From NCBI RefSeq assembly GCF_003463825.1, contig NZ_QSDY01000009.1, positions 1-52,360 of the forward strand: a stretch of DNA of 52,360 bases, written 5' to 3'. Shown here in pieces: positions 16,840 to 27,154 of the stretch. Numbering within the stretch: position 1 is the first letter of the stretch; each line of letters starts with the position of its first letter. The notes under the pieces are model-generated. The model searched no databases. It saw nothing but the letters and a program-made list of their open reading frames with translations, and was not told the origin of the DNA. Both the position numbers and the translations under genes were made by a program. The stretch is from Veillonella sp. AM51-8BH (lineage in GTDB: Bacteria > Bacillota > Negativicutes > Veillonellales > Veillonellaceae).

Positions 16840-18822
16840 ATGATTAAGAAAAAACGTTGGCGCATTTCCACAAGCGACAAAGAACAAGAGAATATCTTAA
16901 TCCGTGAACTTGGTGTGAATCCTATTGTGGCCAAATTAATGGTTAATCGCCACATAGATGTTGATGAAGGGCGTCGGTTTTTACAAGGCTCTTTGTCTGA
17001 TTTGTTAGATCCATTCGCATTAAAAGATATGGATGTAGCTGTTTCGCTAGTTCAGGAGACAATTGAAAAACATAAACCAATCGTTATTTATGGTGATTAT
17101 GATGTAGATGGCATTACTGCCACATCTGTTCTATATCGTTTTTTAAAGAAACTAGGTGCTGATGTTACCTATTACATACCAGAGCGTCAAAGTGAAGGGT
17201 ATGGCCTCAATTTAGAGGCTTTAGAGCATCTTATAGAGCAGGGGACAGCTTTAGTAATTACCGTGGATTGTGGTATTAGCTCTTACGATATTGTTGAGGC
17301 TGTACGTGACCGTATCGATATGATTATTACGGATCATCATACGGCACCAGATATGATTCCACGAGCAAAAGCTGTTATTAACCACAAGCAAAAGGACTGT
17401 CACTATAAGGATAAGAATTTATCCGGTGTTGGGGTTGCCTTTAAATTATGCCAAGCATTGTGGCTTACAAAGACTGGTGAATGGTATTTAGATGATTTAG
17501 ATATCGTTGCATTAGGCACTGTGGCGGACGTTGTGCCGTTAGTCGGTGAGAACCGCATCATCGTAAAAGCAGGCCTTGAAAAGATGAATAGTCATCCAAA
17601 TCTAGGAATTAAAAAGCTAATCGATGTAGCAGGTCTCCATGAACGAACTATAACATCTGGACATATTGGTTTCACCTTAGCCCCACGGCTCAATGCAGCA
17701 GGTCGCGTTACCCATGCAACACGTGCTGTTGAGTTGCTAGTTACTGATAATGCTGACATGGCTGAAGCGATTGCTGAAGAATTAAATGAAACAAATCGTG
17801 AGCGTCAAGAACTAGAGAGAAATATTCACGAACTAGCTCGTATCGATGTGGCTAACCAAGGCCATAAGGCAGACTATGTAACCGTTGTAGCCGGTGAAGA
17901 CTGGCACCCTGGTGTTATCGGTATTGTGGCTTCTCGCTTAGTTGAGGAGTTTTATAAGCCGACCCTGGTTATTAGTATCCACGATGGCATTGGCAAAGGC
18001 TCCTGTCGTAGTATCGATGGTTTTAATATCTACGATGCACTGAAGTCTTGCGAAGATGTGTTATTACAATTCGGTGGCCATGCTGCAGCAGCAGGCTTCA
18101 GTATTGATGCAAATCGTATAGATGAATTGCGAGACCGTTTGACTGCATATTGTAAGGAGCATGTAACAGCAGAGGAATACATTCCTGTTGTTGCTATTGA
18201 TGCGGAACTACCCGTTGATGATATTGATGTAGATATCATTGACCGCGTATCAGCTCTTGAGCCCTACGGTATGGCTAATAGTACGCCAGTCTTTGCCGTT
18301 ATGGAAGCAACCGTACAAGATATAATGCTTATGGGACAATTGAAAAATCACTGCAAGGTGATTTTAGAAACCTCTAGTGGCACATTGGATGCCATTGCTT
18401 GGAATCGTCCCGATTTATTTAAAACTATATTCATTGGAACTGTGGTGAAAGTAGCATTTTCATTGCAAAAGAATGAATGGCAAGGGATGGTTTCTCCACA
18501 GCTTATGATCCAAGCTATTGAACCGCTCACTGAAGAGCCGATTACGCTTTCCACGGAAGGTCTTAGACAAATGTATGTCATAGTAAAACAAGCTATGCGT
18601 GGTCGTAGTCAATCGGTTTATAATGTGGAACAAGAAATTTTGCGTCGTAAGCCGGCAAATCAAAATAATCGCAGTGCCCTTACATCCTTAGATGTATTTA
18701 AGGAGTTGGGCATCATAGAAGAATATACCAGTGATGATGGTCAATTAATGCTAAGATGGAATGCCATTGAAGGAAAATTAGATCTTGTCACGTCCGTAAC
18801 ATTTCTTACCTATAGTGTATAG
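16840..18822 (+). CDS. recJ: Single-stranded-DNA-specific exonuclease RecJ
   Basis: DHH/DHHA1-family 5'-3' ssDNA exonuclease used in RecF-pathway recombination and mismatch repair, about 660 aa. Motifs include YGDYDVDGITAT (motif I, DxD), VITVDCGIS, ITDHHTAP (DHH), and the DHHA1 motif GGHAAAAGFSI near residue 415. A C-terminal OB-fold and extension follow. I favour the second ATG of the pair at 16837/16840, with GAGGG just upstream. An in-frame TTG at 16795 would add about 15 aa. Confidence 0.93.
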   Translation: MIKKKRWRISTSDKEQENILIRELGVNPIVAKLMVNRHIDVDEGRRFLQGSLSDLLDPFALKDMDVAVSLVQETIEKHKPIVIYGDYDVDGITATSVLYRFLKKLGADVTYYIPERQSEGYGLNLEALEHLIEQGTALVITVDCGISSYDIVEAVRDRIDMIITDHHTAPDMIPRAKAVINHKQKDCHYKDKNLSGVGVAFKLCQALWLTKTGEWYLDDLDIVALGTVADVVPLVGENRIIVKAGLEKMNSHPNLGIKKLIDVAGLHERTITSGHIGFTLAPRLNAAGRVTHATRAVELLVTDNADMAEAIAEELNETNRERQELERNIHELARIDVANQGHKADYVTVVAGEDWHPGVIGIVASRLVEEFYKPTLVISIHDGIGKGSCRSIDGFNIYDALKSCEDVLLQFGGHAAAAGFSIDANRIDELRDRLTAYCKEHVTAEEYIPVVAIDAELPVDDIDVDIIDRVSALEPYGMANSTPVFAVMEATVQDIMLMGQLKNHCKVILETSSGTLDAIAWNRPDLFKTIFIGTVVKVAFSLQKNEWQGMVSPQLMIQAIEPLTEEPITLSTEGLRQMYVIVKQAMRGRSQSVYNVEQEILRRKPANQNNRSALTSLDVFKELGIIEEYTSDDGQLMLRWNAIEGKLDLVTSVTFLTYSV

Positions 18823-18833
18823 GAGGTGACACC

Positions 18834-21073
18834 ATGACAACTGTAAATGAAGAAGGCAAAGCTTTAGTAGAACAAAGCACTTTTGATAAAGGAAAAGCTT
18901 TAGCTGAATTTATGGAGTATATCCATACCTATTTAACAGATGATGAGTGTAACCAAGTATTAAAGGCTTTTGAGCTTGCAGATAAGGCTCACGAAGGTCA
19001 GCTTAGAGCTTCTGGTGAACCGTATATCATGCATCCACTAGCAGTAGCTGATATTTTGGCACACTTACAAATTGACCATATCACACTTATGGCAGCACTC
19101 ATGCATGATGTGGTTGAGGATACATCATATTCAAAGGAAGACTTGGAGGAAATGTTTGGCTCTGAAGTAGCATTCCTTGTTGATGGTGTAACGAAATTAA
19201 ACCAATTCCAATATGAAACAAAAGAAGATCGGCAAATGGAAAATTATCGGAAGATGATTTTAGCCATGGCGAAGGATGTGCGCGTCGTTGTTATTAAACT
19301 AGGTGACCGCCTACATAATATGCGTACCTTAAAGCATATGCGTAGCGACAAACAAAAGCGCATTGCCAAGGAAACATTAGAAATCTTTGCTCCTTTAGCA
19401 CATCGCCTTGGTATCTTCAATGTGAAATGGGAGCTGGAAGATTTATCATTCCGGTATTTAGAACCAGAAAAATACTATGATCTTGTAGATCAAATGAAAC
19501 AAAAACGCCAAGCTCGTGAAGACATTGTAAATGATACGATGAGTCAACTCACTAAGGCTTTAGGCGAAGCTCATATTAAGGCAGATATCAAAGGTCGTCC
19601 AAAACATTTCTACAGTATTTACAAGAAGATGAAAAAGGACAATCGCGATTTATCTCAAATCTATGACTTGCTTGCAGTTCGTGTTATCGTTGATACAATT
19701 CCTGATTGTTACGCGGTACTAGGCATTGCTCATAGTTTGTGGAAACCATTGCCATATCGTTTCAAAGATTATATTTCCATGCCGAAATCTAATATGTATC
19801 AATCGTTACATACTACGGTTATCGGTACCATGGGGCAACCTGTAGAAATTCAAATCCGTACATGGGAAATGCACCGCGTATCTGAATACGGTGTTGCAGC
19901 GCATTGGCGTTATAAAGAAGGCAATAAAAATGGCGATAAGGATTTCGACCAAAAGGTTGCGTGGTTGCGCCAAGTATTGGAATGGCAAGATACAAGTAAT
20001 CCAACAGAGCTTGTAAACGCTTTAAAATTAGACGTATTCTCCGGTGAAGTATTCGTATTTACACCAAAAGGCGATGTTGTTAAATTGCCGATAGGGTCTG
20101 TTCCACTAGATTTCGCATATCGTGTTCATACCGATGTAGGGCATAGATGCGTAGGTGCCAAGGTAAATGGTAAAATTGTACCTCTTGATTACACCTTGCA
20201 AAACGGTGATATCGTAGATATCATTACATCTAAAACAGGTCGTCCGAGCCTTGATTGGCTTAATATCGTAGGTTCTTCTGAAAGTAAGAGCAAAATACGC
20301 AACTGGTTCAAGCGTGAAAATAAAGCTGAAAATATTGAAAAAGGCTTAGAAGCGCTCGAAAAAGAAGCAAAACGATTAAATTATAGCTGGAAAGAATTGA
20401 TTGCAGATAATCGACTTCAACAGGTTACGAAACAGCTCAAAGCAGGTATAGAAGATGAAATGTTTGCCGCTTGCGGTTATGGTGGTATCCCTGTAAGCAC
20501 GGTTCTATTACGGTTAATTGAACTTTATAAAAAATCTAAAGAAGCAGAAGAGTCTAAACACAGCACTGAACAAATCATTGAGAAACTAAAAGCTCAAGGT
20601 CCAAAAACGACCAAGAATGGTACAGGCGTTCTTGTAAAAGGCGAAGCTGGTGTTATGGTGCGTATGGCGAAATGCTGTAGCCTGTACCTGGTGATGATAT
20701 CATCGGTTATATCACGCGTGGTCGTGGGGTATCCATCCATCGCTCCGATTGTACGAGTCTAGGGCATACGCCAGAAGATTTAGAGCGTATGATTGAAGTT
20801 TCTTGGGATGGTTCCTCTGGTGAATCTTTCCACGTAGGCATCGATATCCAAGCTTATGATCGAAATGGTCTGTTGATGGAGGTTATGGCTGTACTTTCAG
20901 AATTGAAAATCACTATTACAAACATCAATGCAAAGGTTCAAGAAGATACTAAAACCGTAAGTATCAATGTAGTTGTTGATATCCGAGATATTTCACAACT
21001 TGATTTTGTTATGACTAAGTTGCGCCGTATTCGTGAAGTGTATACGGTACAACGTAGTAGAGGAGGGGCTTAA
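18834..21073 (+). CDS. rel: Bifunctional (p)ppGpp synthetase/hydrolase Rel, single-base frameshift
   Basis: Long RSH enzyme that makes and degrades (p)ppGpp in the stringent response. Domains in order: HD hydrolase (MHPLAVADILAHL, ALMHDVVEDT, about residues 62-95), synthetase (about 240-350, including KSNMYQSLHTTVIG), TGS (about 400-460, VFTPKGDVVKLPIGS), and a C-terminal ACT domain. The start ATG follows AGGAGGTGA. As written, the frame stops at 20762 after MAKCCSLYL, while the ACT-containing remainder is open in another frame to 21073. Restoring one C in the CC at 20681-20682 gives the conserved [20 protein letters not shown] and a protein of about 746 aa. A sequence error is the best explanation. 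Confidence 0.9.
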
Positions 21074-21708
21074 TGAGTGAACAACAATTAGTGCTTATGC
21101 GCATGCCTTTAGGTCCACTAGGAACAAATTGCTATGTCATAGGCGATAAAGCTGTTGGTGAGGCTTTCATCATTGACCCTGCCACACCGGAAGTATTAGA
21201 TGCGCTAAAGAAACACGACTTGAAGCCCAAAGCTATTTTGCTAACCCATGGTCATGGTGACCATATTGGGGGCGTTCAAGACATTGTAGATGCCTATCAA
21301 GTGCCTGTATATATTCATAAGGGTGATGTGCCGTATTTGTCAGATCCTGAACTCAATCTCAGTGCTTATAGCAATCCTACACCGATTAAGGTGAAGGCAG
21401 AGATCATCGAGGTTAAACAAGGTGACCATATCACATGTGGGGATATCGATTTGGAAGTACTTGAGACACCAGGTCATACGCCCGGTGGGGTGTGTTACTA
21501 CATGGAAGGTCTTGTATTCGTAGGGGATACTCTCTTTAGAGATTCCGTAGGACGTACAGATTTTCCAAACGGCTCTTATGAGACCTTGATGGAATCCATC
21601 AAAACTCAACTTTATAAATTGCCTGATAATACTATGGTGTATCCTGGTCATGGGCCGGAAACAAATATAGGTTATGAAAAACAATACAATCCATTCGTTG
21701 GAGTGTAG
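21073..21708 (+). CDS. Metallo-beta-lactamase-fold hydrolase (glyoxalase II-like)
   Basis: MBL-fold protein of 211 aa. The metal-binding motif THGHGDHIGG is near residue 60, followed by ETPGHTPGG (about 132), FVGDTLFRDSVGRTDF and VYPGHGPET. These match the glyoxalase II/YcbL-like group, which hydrolyses thioesters. It overlaps the last base of rel (TAATG) and belongs to that operon. In many Firmicutes a D-aminoacyl-tRNA deacylase gene (dtd) lies between rel and this gene; it is absent here. Exact substrate unknown. Confidence 0.85.
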   Translation: MSEQQLVLMRMPLGPLGTNCYVIGDKAVGEAFIIDPATPEVLDALKKHDLKPKAILLTHGHGDHIGGVQDIVDAYQVPVYIHKGDVPYLSDPELNLSAYSNPTPIKVKAEIIEVKQGDHITCGDIDLEVLETPGHTPGGVCYYMEGLVFVGDTLFRDSVGRTDFPNGSYETLMESIKTQLYKLPDNTMVYPGHGPETNIGYEKQYNPFVGV

Positions 21709-21748
21709 GTTTTATAAAATTTTGTAAGAAATAAAGGGGATAGTTATC

Positions 21749-22240
21749 ATGAATACAACATTAGAAAAATTAAAAGAACGCATTAAAGACAAAAAATACA
21801 AATTGACTACACAACGTCAAACAATTTTGCAAGCCTTCATCGATGCTGATGAAAATCATTTAAGTGCAGAAGACGTATATGTACTTGTAAAAGAAGTGGC
21901 TCCTGATATCGGCTTGGCTACTATTTACAGAACACTTGATCTCTTCACTGAACTTGATTTGTTGAAACGTCTTGATTTCGGCGATGGTCGTAATCGTTAC
22001 GAATTGAACGATGAAGAGTTTGCTCATTTCCACCATCATTTGATCTGCGTAAAATGTGGCAAAGTATCCGAGTTTGAAGATGATATGCTTGAAACACTAG
22101 AATCCATCATTGCTAAAAAATTGAACTTCCGCACTATCGACCATCAATTGAAAGTATATGGTTATTGCAGTGATTGCCAAAATCATATGACTGAAGCAGA
22201 GCTTGACAAATTAGAACGTATGGCTCATCACCATGCTTAA
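21749..22240 (+). CDS. fur: Fur-family metal-responsive transcriptional repressor
   Basis: Fur-superfamily regulator of 163 aa. The winged-helix N-terminus (KLTTQRQTILQAF, AEDVYVLVKEVAPDIGLATIYRTLDLF) is followed by the metal-binding dimerisation domain HFHHHLICVKCGKVSEFEDD. Two C-x2-C pairs (CVKC, CSDC) form the structural Zn site. Composition fits Fur better than PerR or Zur, but subtype is not certain. It overlaps hemZ by 8 bp, which links iron sensing to porphyrin metabolism. Likely targets are Fur-box-like sites before the hydrogenase, fetAB-like and recJ genes. Confidence 0.9.
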   Translation: MNTTLEKLKERIKDKKYKLTTQRQTILQAFIDADENHLSAEDVYVLVKEVAPDIGLATIYRTLDLFTELDLLKRLDFGDGRNRYELNDEEFAHFHHHLICVKCGKVSEFEDDMLETLESIIAKKLNFRTIDHQLKVYGYCSDCQNHMTEAELDKLERMAHHHA

Positions 22241-23659
22241 TGGATATCTATATACGGGACCATTACCGCTTGGTTCTGTAGTGGCCCATAATTGTGGTGC
22301 TGCAGGCCTGTTTTCTGACAAGGTGCATCCAGATGTTATCCTTGAAGCTCACGAAGTCGATGGATTGTATATCTTAACAGTTACCACTGGTGAGACAGTT
22401 CAGACTTTTGAAGGCCCTGTTTCCTCTATGGGACGACGTCAAATAGGGCAAGCTTTGTTAAGCTATTTGCGTGAATATCAAGGCTTGCCAGTTGATGCAC
22501 CATGGGGGACTATGGTCGGTGTACGCCCTACAAAGCTACTACATAAATATATAGATACATATGGCTCTGTCCACACAGCAACTCGTCACATTAGGGACGA
22601 GTTTTCTGTGTCTATGGAAAAACTTGCCACTTTAGGCTCTATAGGTGAATACCAACGTCCATTTTTAGCCAATACAGACGATAAAAAGGTGAGTCTCTAT
22701 TGTGGCATTCCTTTTTGTGACACCCGCTGTGTTTACTGCTCCTTTCCGTATGGACTCTATCAAGACTATGATGGTAAAAGCCAATTTTTAACTGCCTTAG
22801 CCCGGGACATAGAGGATATGAAAACTATTGTTGAATCTTATGGCTTAACGGTAGATACCCTCTATATGGGGGGCGGTACACCGACGGTATTAGGGGACGA
22901 AGACTTTCACCAAGTTCTGAAACAGCTGTCTATACTTGTTCCTGAGGTCATGAGTTTACTGTAGAAGCGGGGCGACCGGATTCTGTTAATCCTACAAAGT
23001 TACGATCTATGCTTGATTTAGGTGTCAATCGTATCAGTATTAACCCACAAACGATGCAAGATGATATTTTACGTCGCATAGGGCGTGGACATAGTGCACG
23101 TGATATTGATGAGTTGTTACAATATGTCAAACATAATACGTCGTTAGCGGTAAATATGGATTTTATTGCAGGCTTACCGAATCAAACGATGCAAAACATG
23201 ATAGAGAATATGGATTATGTATGTCAAAATTTGCCGGAAAATGTTACAATTCATACGTTAGCATTAAAACGTGGTAGCCCATTGTATGATTTAAATATGC
23301 AAGATGATATCCCTGAGGAACATCTCGTGGCAGACATGATACAATATGGTAAAGAGCGTCTAGAAGCGGCTGGCTATGTACCATATTATCTATATCGTCA
23401 ACAATATATGAGAGGACAGTTAGAGAATATCGGCTATACCTTGCCCGGCAAAGCGTGCGAATATAATATTCAGATTATGGAGGAACGACAAAGTATTCTT
23501 TCCATGGGACCTGGTAGTTCATCTAAGTGGATGCGGGCCCCTGAATATCGTCAATTGAAACAGCACATGCCAAAGGATGTAGATGTTTACCACGCAACGA
23601 TAGATGCACTATTAGAGAAACGACATAGAATTTGTAAAAAATTTTGGGAGGTTGTGTAA
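22233..23659 (+). CDS. hemZ: HemZ-like radical SAM coproporphyrinogen dehydrogenase, single-base frameshift
   Basis: Radical SAM protein of the HemN/HemZ group, expected to act on coproporphyrinogen III or a related porphyrin without oxygen. The cluster motif is PFCDTRCVYCSF (C-x3-C-x2-C) near residue 160, followed by DTLYMGGGTPTVL. HemZ-type proteins have a long N-terminal region before the radical SAM core, as here. As written it stops at 22964 after VPEVMSLL, while VEAGRPDSVNPTKL and the rest continue in another frame to 23659. Restoring one G in the GG at 22946-22947 gives PEGHEFTVEAGRPDS and about 475 aa. The gene overlaps fur by 8 bp and its stop overlaps the hisS start. Confidence 0.85.
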
Positions 23660-25005
23660 TGGCTATTAGAAAACCAAGAGGTACACAAGACTTTTTGCCA
23701 GAGCAAATGATAAATTGGCACTATATTGAACAGCGTATGCGTGAAATTTGTAAGGTATACGGGTTCAACGAAATTCGCACACCTGCCTTTGAAGATACTA
23801 AATTATTTTTGCGTGGCATCGGTGAAACTACAGATGTAGTACAAAAGGAAATGTACACATTTACTACGGGTGATGATGGTGGCTCTAGCTTTACCTTGCG
23901 CCCTGAAAATACAGCATCTGCAGTACGCGCATATTTAGAAAATAAAGTATATGGTAAAGAAGGCCTTACAAAATGGTATTACATGGGGCCTATGTTCCGA
24001 CATGATAAACCACAAGCTGGCCGTTACCGCCAATTCCACCAATTCGGGGCAGAGGTATTAGGTTCTCAATCCCCTGTAGTGGATAGTGAAGTTATCTGCA
24101 TGGTCGTACAATTGTTGAAAGACTTTGGCCTTAAAGACCTCAATGTAGAGGTTAACTCTGTAGGCTGTCCAACATGCCGACCTGTATACCGTGAAAAATT
24201 AATTGAGTTCTTTGAGCCTAAAAAAGAACAATTATGTAGTGACTGCCAAGAACGTTTGTATAAAAATCCTTTGCGTATCTTGGATTGCAAGAATGAAACA
24301 TGTAAATCCTTGTCCGTAGGTGCTCCTGAAATTCACGAACATTTATGTGAAGAATGTCATGATCACTTCGAAGAATTGAAAACTTATTTAACGGCTGCTA
24401 ATGTGCAATATACATTAAATCCTCGTTTAGTACGTGGCCTTGATTATTACACAAAAACAGCATTTGAGGTACAATATACTCCATTAGGGGCTCAAAGTGC
24501 AGTAGCCGGTGGTGGTCGTTACGATGGCCTTGTAGAGGAACTCGATGGTCCTCATACACCAGCCATCGGTTTTGCGATGGGTATGGAACGTTTATTATTA
24601 GCCCTTGAAAAACAAAACTTATTACCGGAACAAACTGTAGAGCCATCTGCATTCGTAGTAGCTCTTGGTGATGCGGCTAAGGTAGAGGCCTTCAAAATTT
24701 GCCAAGAACTTCGTAGTCAAAATATACCTGTTGAAATGGACGGACAGGGTAAGAGTATGAAGGCACAATTAAAATATGCTAACAAAATTAATGCAAAATA
24801 TGTTATCATATTGGGTGATGATGAATTAGTTAAGCAAGAAGCTATTATTCGCGATATGGAAACTAGTGAACAACATGTTGTTCCTTTAATGGACGCTAGT
24901 AAAAAAATCTATAAGAGATTTAGTGGTATGGCCCTTAAGGATCTACTAGATCAATACTCAGTGAATAAGTATTATAAAGATAGAATTGGAAAGGATGACA
25001 ATTAG
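23659..25005 (+). CDS. hisS: Histidyl-tRNA synthetase
   Basis: Class II aminoacyl-tRNA synthetase of 448 aa that charges tRNA-His. It begins AIRKPRGTQDFLP and has motif 2 (MGPMFRHDKPQAGRYRQFHQFG, about residues 108-129), the histidine motif LVRGLDYYTKTAFE (about 256-269) and motif 3 (AIGFAMGMERLL). The C-terminal anticodon-binding domain is complete. I choose the ATG at 23659, directly overlapping the hemZ stop behind GGGAGG; a longer frame from 23644 is less likely. Confidence 0.97.
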   Translation: MAIRKPRGTQDFLPEQMINWHYIEQRMREICKVYGFNEIRTPAFEDTKLFLRGIGETTDVVQKEMYTFTTGDDGGSSFTLRPENTASAVRAYLENKVYGKEGLTKWYYMGPMFRHDKPQAGRYRQFHQFGAEVLGSQSPVVDSEVICMVVQLLKDFGLKDLNVEVNSVGCPTCRPVYREKLIEFFEPKKEQLCSDCQERLYKNPLRILDCKNETCKSLSVGAPEIHEHLCEECHDHFEELKTYLTAANVQYTLNPRLVRGLDYYTKTAFEVQYTPLGAQSAVAGGGRYDGLVEELDGPHTPAIGFAMGMERLLLALEKQNLLPEQTVEPSAFVVALGDAAKVEAFKICQELRSQNIPVEMDGQGKSMKAQLKYANKINAKYVIILGDDELVKQEAIIRDMETSEQHVVPLMDASKKIYKRFSGMALKDLLDQYSVNKYYKDRIGKDDN

Positions 25006-25006
25006 A

Positions 25007-26812
25007 ATGGAAACAATGCAAGGCTTACACCGTACGCACGGTTGTGGCACCATCTCTGAACAAGAGGTAGGTAAAGAGGTCGTATTATGTGGTTGGGTTG
25101 AACGCCGTCGTGATCATGGTGGTTTGATTTTCTTGGATTTACGTGATCGTTCTGGCGTAGTACAAGTAGTGGCATCTCCAGATCATAACGTGGAATCTTT
25201 CCACAAAGCAGAGGATGTTCGTAACGAATATGTACTTTGTGTACGTGGTAAAATTACAAAACGTGATGAAGCTGCTATCAATCCAAATCTTCCAACAGGT
25301 GCATATGAAATGTACTGTGAAGAGTTGCGCGTATTGAACTCTGCTAAAACACCTCCATTCTATATCCAAGATGATATCGATGTAGATGAAAATATTCGTT
25401 TAAAATATCGTTACCTTGACTTACGTCGTCCAGAAATGCAACGTAACTTGATTTTACGCCACAAAGTAACGAAAGCAATGCGCGACTTCTTCGATAGCCG
25501 CGATTTCTTGGAAATTGAAACTCCAATGCTTACTAAATCTACACCAGAAGGCGCTCGTGACTATCTAGTACCTTCTCGTGTAAATGCTGGTACATTCTAT
25601 GCATTGCCACAATCTCCACAAATTTTCAAACAAATCTTGATGGTAGCTGGTTATGAAAAATATTTCCAAATCGTTCGTTGCTTCCGCGATGAAGATTTGC
25701 GTGCAGACCGTCAACCAGAGTTCACTCAGCTCGACTTGGAAATGTCCTTCGTAGATGAAGAAGACATTTACTCCATGCTTGAAGAAATGGTTGCTCATGT
25801 ATTTAAAACTACATTGGGCAAAGAAATCACATTGCCTATGCCTCGCATTACATGGGATGAAGCAATGGATAAATATGGTTCTGATAAACCAGACCTTCGT
25901 TTCGACATGGCCTTTACTGATGTAACTGATCTTGTAAAAGATACAGAATTTAAAGTATTCCGTTCTGTTATCGACAATGGTGGCGTAGTTAAAGGTATCG
26001 TAGTACCTGGTGATGCAGGTATTCCTCGTCGTGAACTTGATGACCTCGTTGAATATGTAAACCGTTATGGTGCGAAAGGTCTTGCATGGGCTTGCTTCAA
26101 TGAAGATGGTTCTATTAAGTCTCAAATTATGAAGTTCTTAGGTGAAGATACAATCCGCAACATCGGTGAAAAAATGGGCGCTAAAGGTGGCGACCTCGTA
26201 TTGATGATTGCTGATAAACCAGCAACTGTAGCACGTGCATTGGGCGAATTGCGCCTTGAAATGGCACGTCGTATGAACATGATTGATCCAGATAAATTGG
26301 CATTCACATGGGTAACTGATTTCCCTATGTTCGAATATAATGAAGATGAAAAACGTTATGTTGCAATGCACCATCCGTTCACAATGCCTCGTCATGAAGA
26401 CCTTGATAAATTGGAATCCGATCCTGGCAGCGTAAAAGCAATCGCTTATGATATGGTATTGAACGGTGTTGAAATCGGTGGCGGTTCCTTGCGTATTTAC
26501 CAATCTGATGTACAAGAAAAAGTATTCAAAGCTATTGGTTTGTCTGAAGAAGAAGCAAAATCCAAATTCGGCTTCATGCTTGATGCATTCCAATATGGTG
26601 CACCTCCTCATGCAGGCTGTGCATTCGGCCTTGATCGTCTTGTTATGTTGATGGCAAAACGTCAATCTATCCGCGACGTAATCGCATTCCCTAAAACTCA
26701 ATCTGCTTCTGATGTTATGAGCCAAGCGCCATCTGAAGTAGAACCTAAACAATTAAAAGAGTTGCATATTAAACCAGATATCGAGGAAGAAGAAGAGCAA
26801 TCTTTGGTGTAA
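25007..26812 (+). CDS. aspS: Aspartyl-tRNA synthetase
   Basis: Class II synthetase of about 601 aa with the bacterial domain order: N-terminal OB-fold (CGWVERRRDHGGLIFLDLRD), catalytic core with FLEIETPMLTKSTPEGARDYLVPSR, QSPQIFKQ and FRDEDLRADRQPEF (motif 2), a GAD insertion (about 290-420), and GLDRLVMLM (motif 3). It follows hisS directly, the usual Firmicute pair. The ATG at 25007 has AAAGGA about 11 nt upstream; the ATG at 24995 is an alternative. Confidence 0.97.
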   Translation: METMQGLHRTHGCGTISEQEVGKEVVLCGWVERRRDHGGLIFLDLRDRSGVVQVVASPDHNVESFHKAEDVRNEYVLCVRGKITKRDEAAINPNLPTGAYEMYCEELRVLNSAKTPPFYIQDDIDVDENIRLKYRYLDLRRPEMQRNLILRHKVTKAMRDFFDSRDFLEIETPMLTKSTPEGARDYLVPSRVNAGTFYALPQSPQIFKQILMVAGYEKYFQIVRCFRDEDLRADRQPEFTQLDLEMSFVDEEDIYSMLEEMVAHVFKTTLGKEITLPMPRITWDEAMDKYGSDKPDLRFDMAFTDVTDLVKDTEFKVFRSVIDNGGVVKGIVVPGDAGIPRRELDDLVEYVNRYGAKGLAWACFNEDGSIKSQIMKFLGEDTIRNIGEKMGAKGGDLVLMIADKPATVARALGELRLEMARRMNMIDPDKLAFTWVTDFPMFEYNEDEKRYVAMHHPFTMPRHEDLDKLESDPGSVKAIAYDMVLNGVEIGGGSLRIYQSDVQEKVFKAIGLSEEEAKSKFGFMLDAFQYGAPPHAGCAFGLDRLVMLMAKRQSIRDVIAFPKTQSASDVMSQAPSEVEPKQLKELHIKPDIEEEEEQSLV

Positions 26813-26896
26813 AAACATAGGCAAGAATTGATTAAAATTCAAATGTCAAGACTTGTTTATTACCAATCTTTCTGATACTATTTATGTATAAGATAT

Positions 26897-27067
26897 CCCT
26901 GCCATGTGCGTGTGATATCGCAGTTTTGAGCCAACACATTTACTTCGGGAGTCCGAACTCTCGTCTGAACGTTACGCCCTTACGGGACAACTGCAGGATG
27001 AGGAGGACACCCACCTGCCCTAAGCAGGATCAAAACGCGGTACATTACGGCATGGTGGGGCTTTTTT
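26897..27067 (+). ncRNA. ssrS: Probable 6S RNA (RNA polymerase regulator)
   Basis: The gap between aspS and rarA holds a structured RNA. CCCTGCCATG (26897-26906) pairs with CATGGTGGGG (27051-27060) as a 10-bp closing stem. Inside are a long imperfect helix and a largely unpaired central region (TTTTGAGCCAACACA, GGGAGTCCGAACTCTCGTCTGAACG), as in 6S RNA, which binds the housekeeping RNA polymerase. A TTTTTT tract (27062-27067) follows the closing stem, so the 3' end doubles as a terminator. Assigned by structure and resemblance, not by a covariance search. Confidence 0.72.
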
Positions 27068-27154
27068 GCGTGTAAAAATGGCATATAATGAGAACATCAA
27101 TGGTTTAGAAATATGAATATTAATAGTTTAGATACAGTGAATTGAGGTGATAGA

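Noticed and set aside
25565..26752. Long open frames on the - strand (186 and 204 aa) opposite aspS
   Set aside because: They lie entirely within a well-conserved gene, encode Phe/His/Cys-rich sequence with no recognisable domain, and are explained by the codon bias of the + strand.
26884..27075. 63-aa open frame between aspS and rarA
   Set aside because: It coincides with the probable 6S RNA. The base pairing explains the sequence better than coding does.
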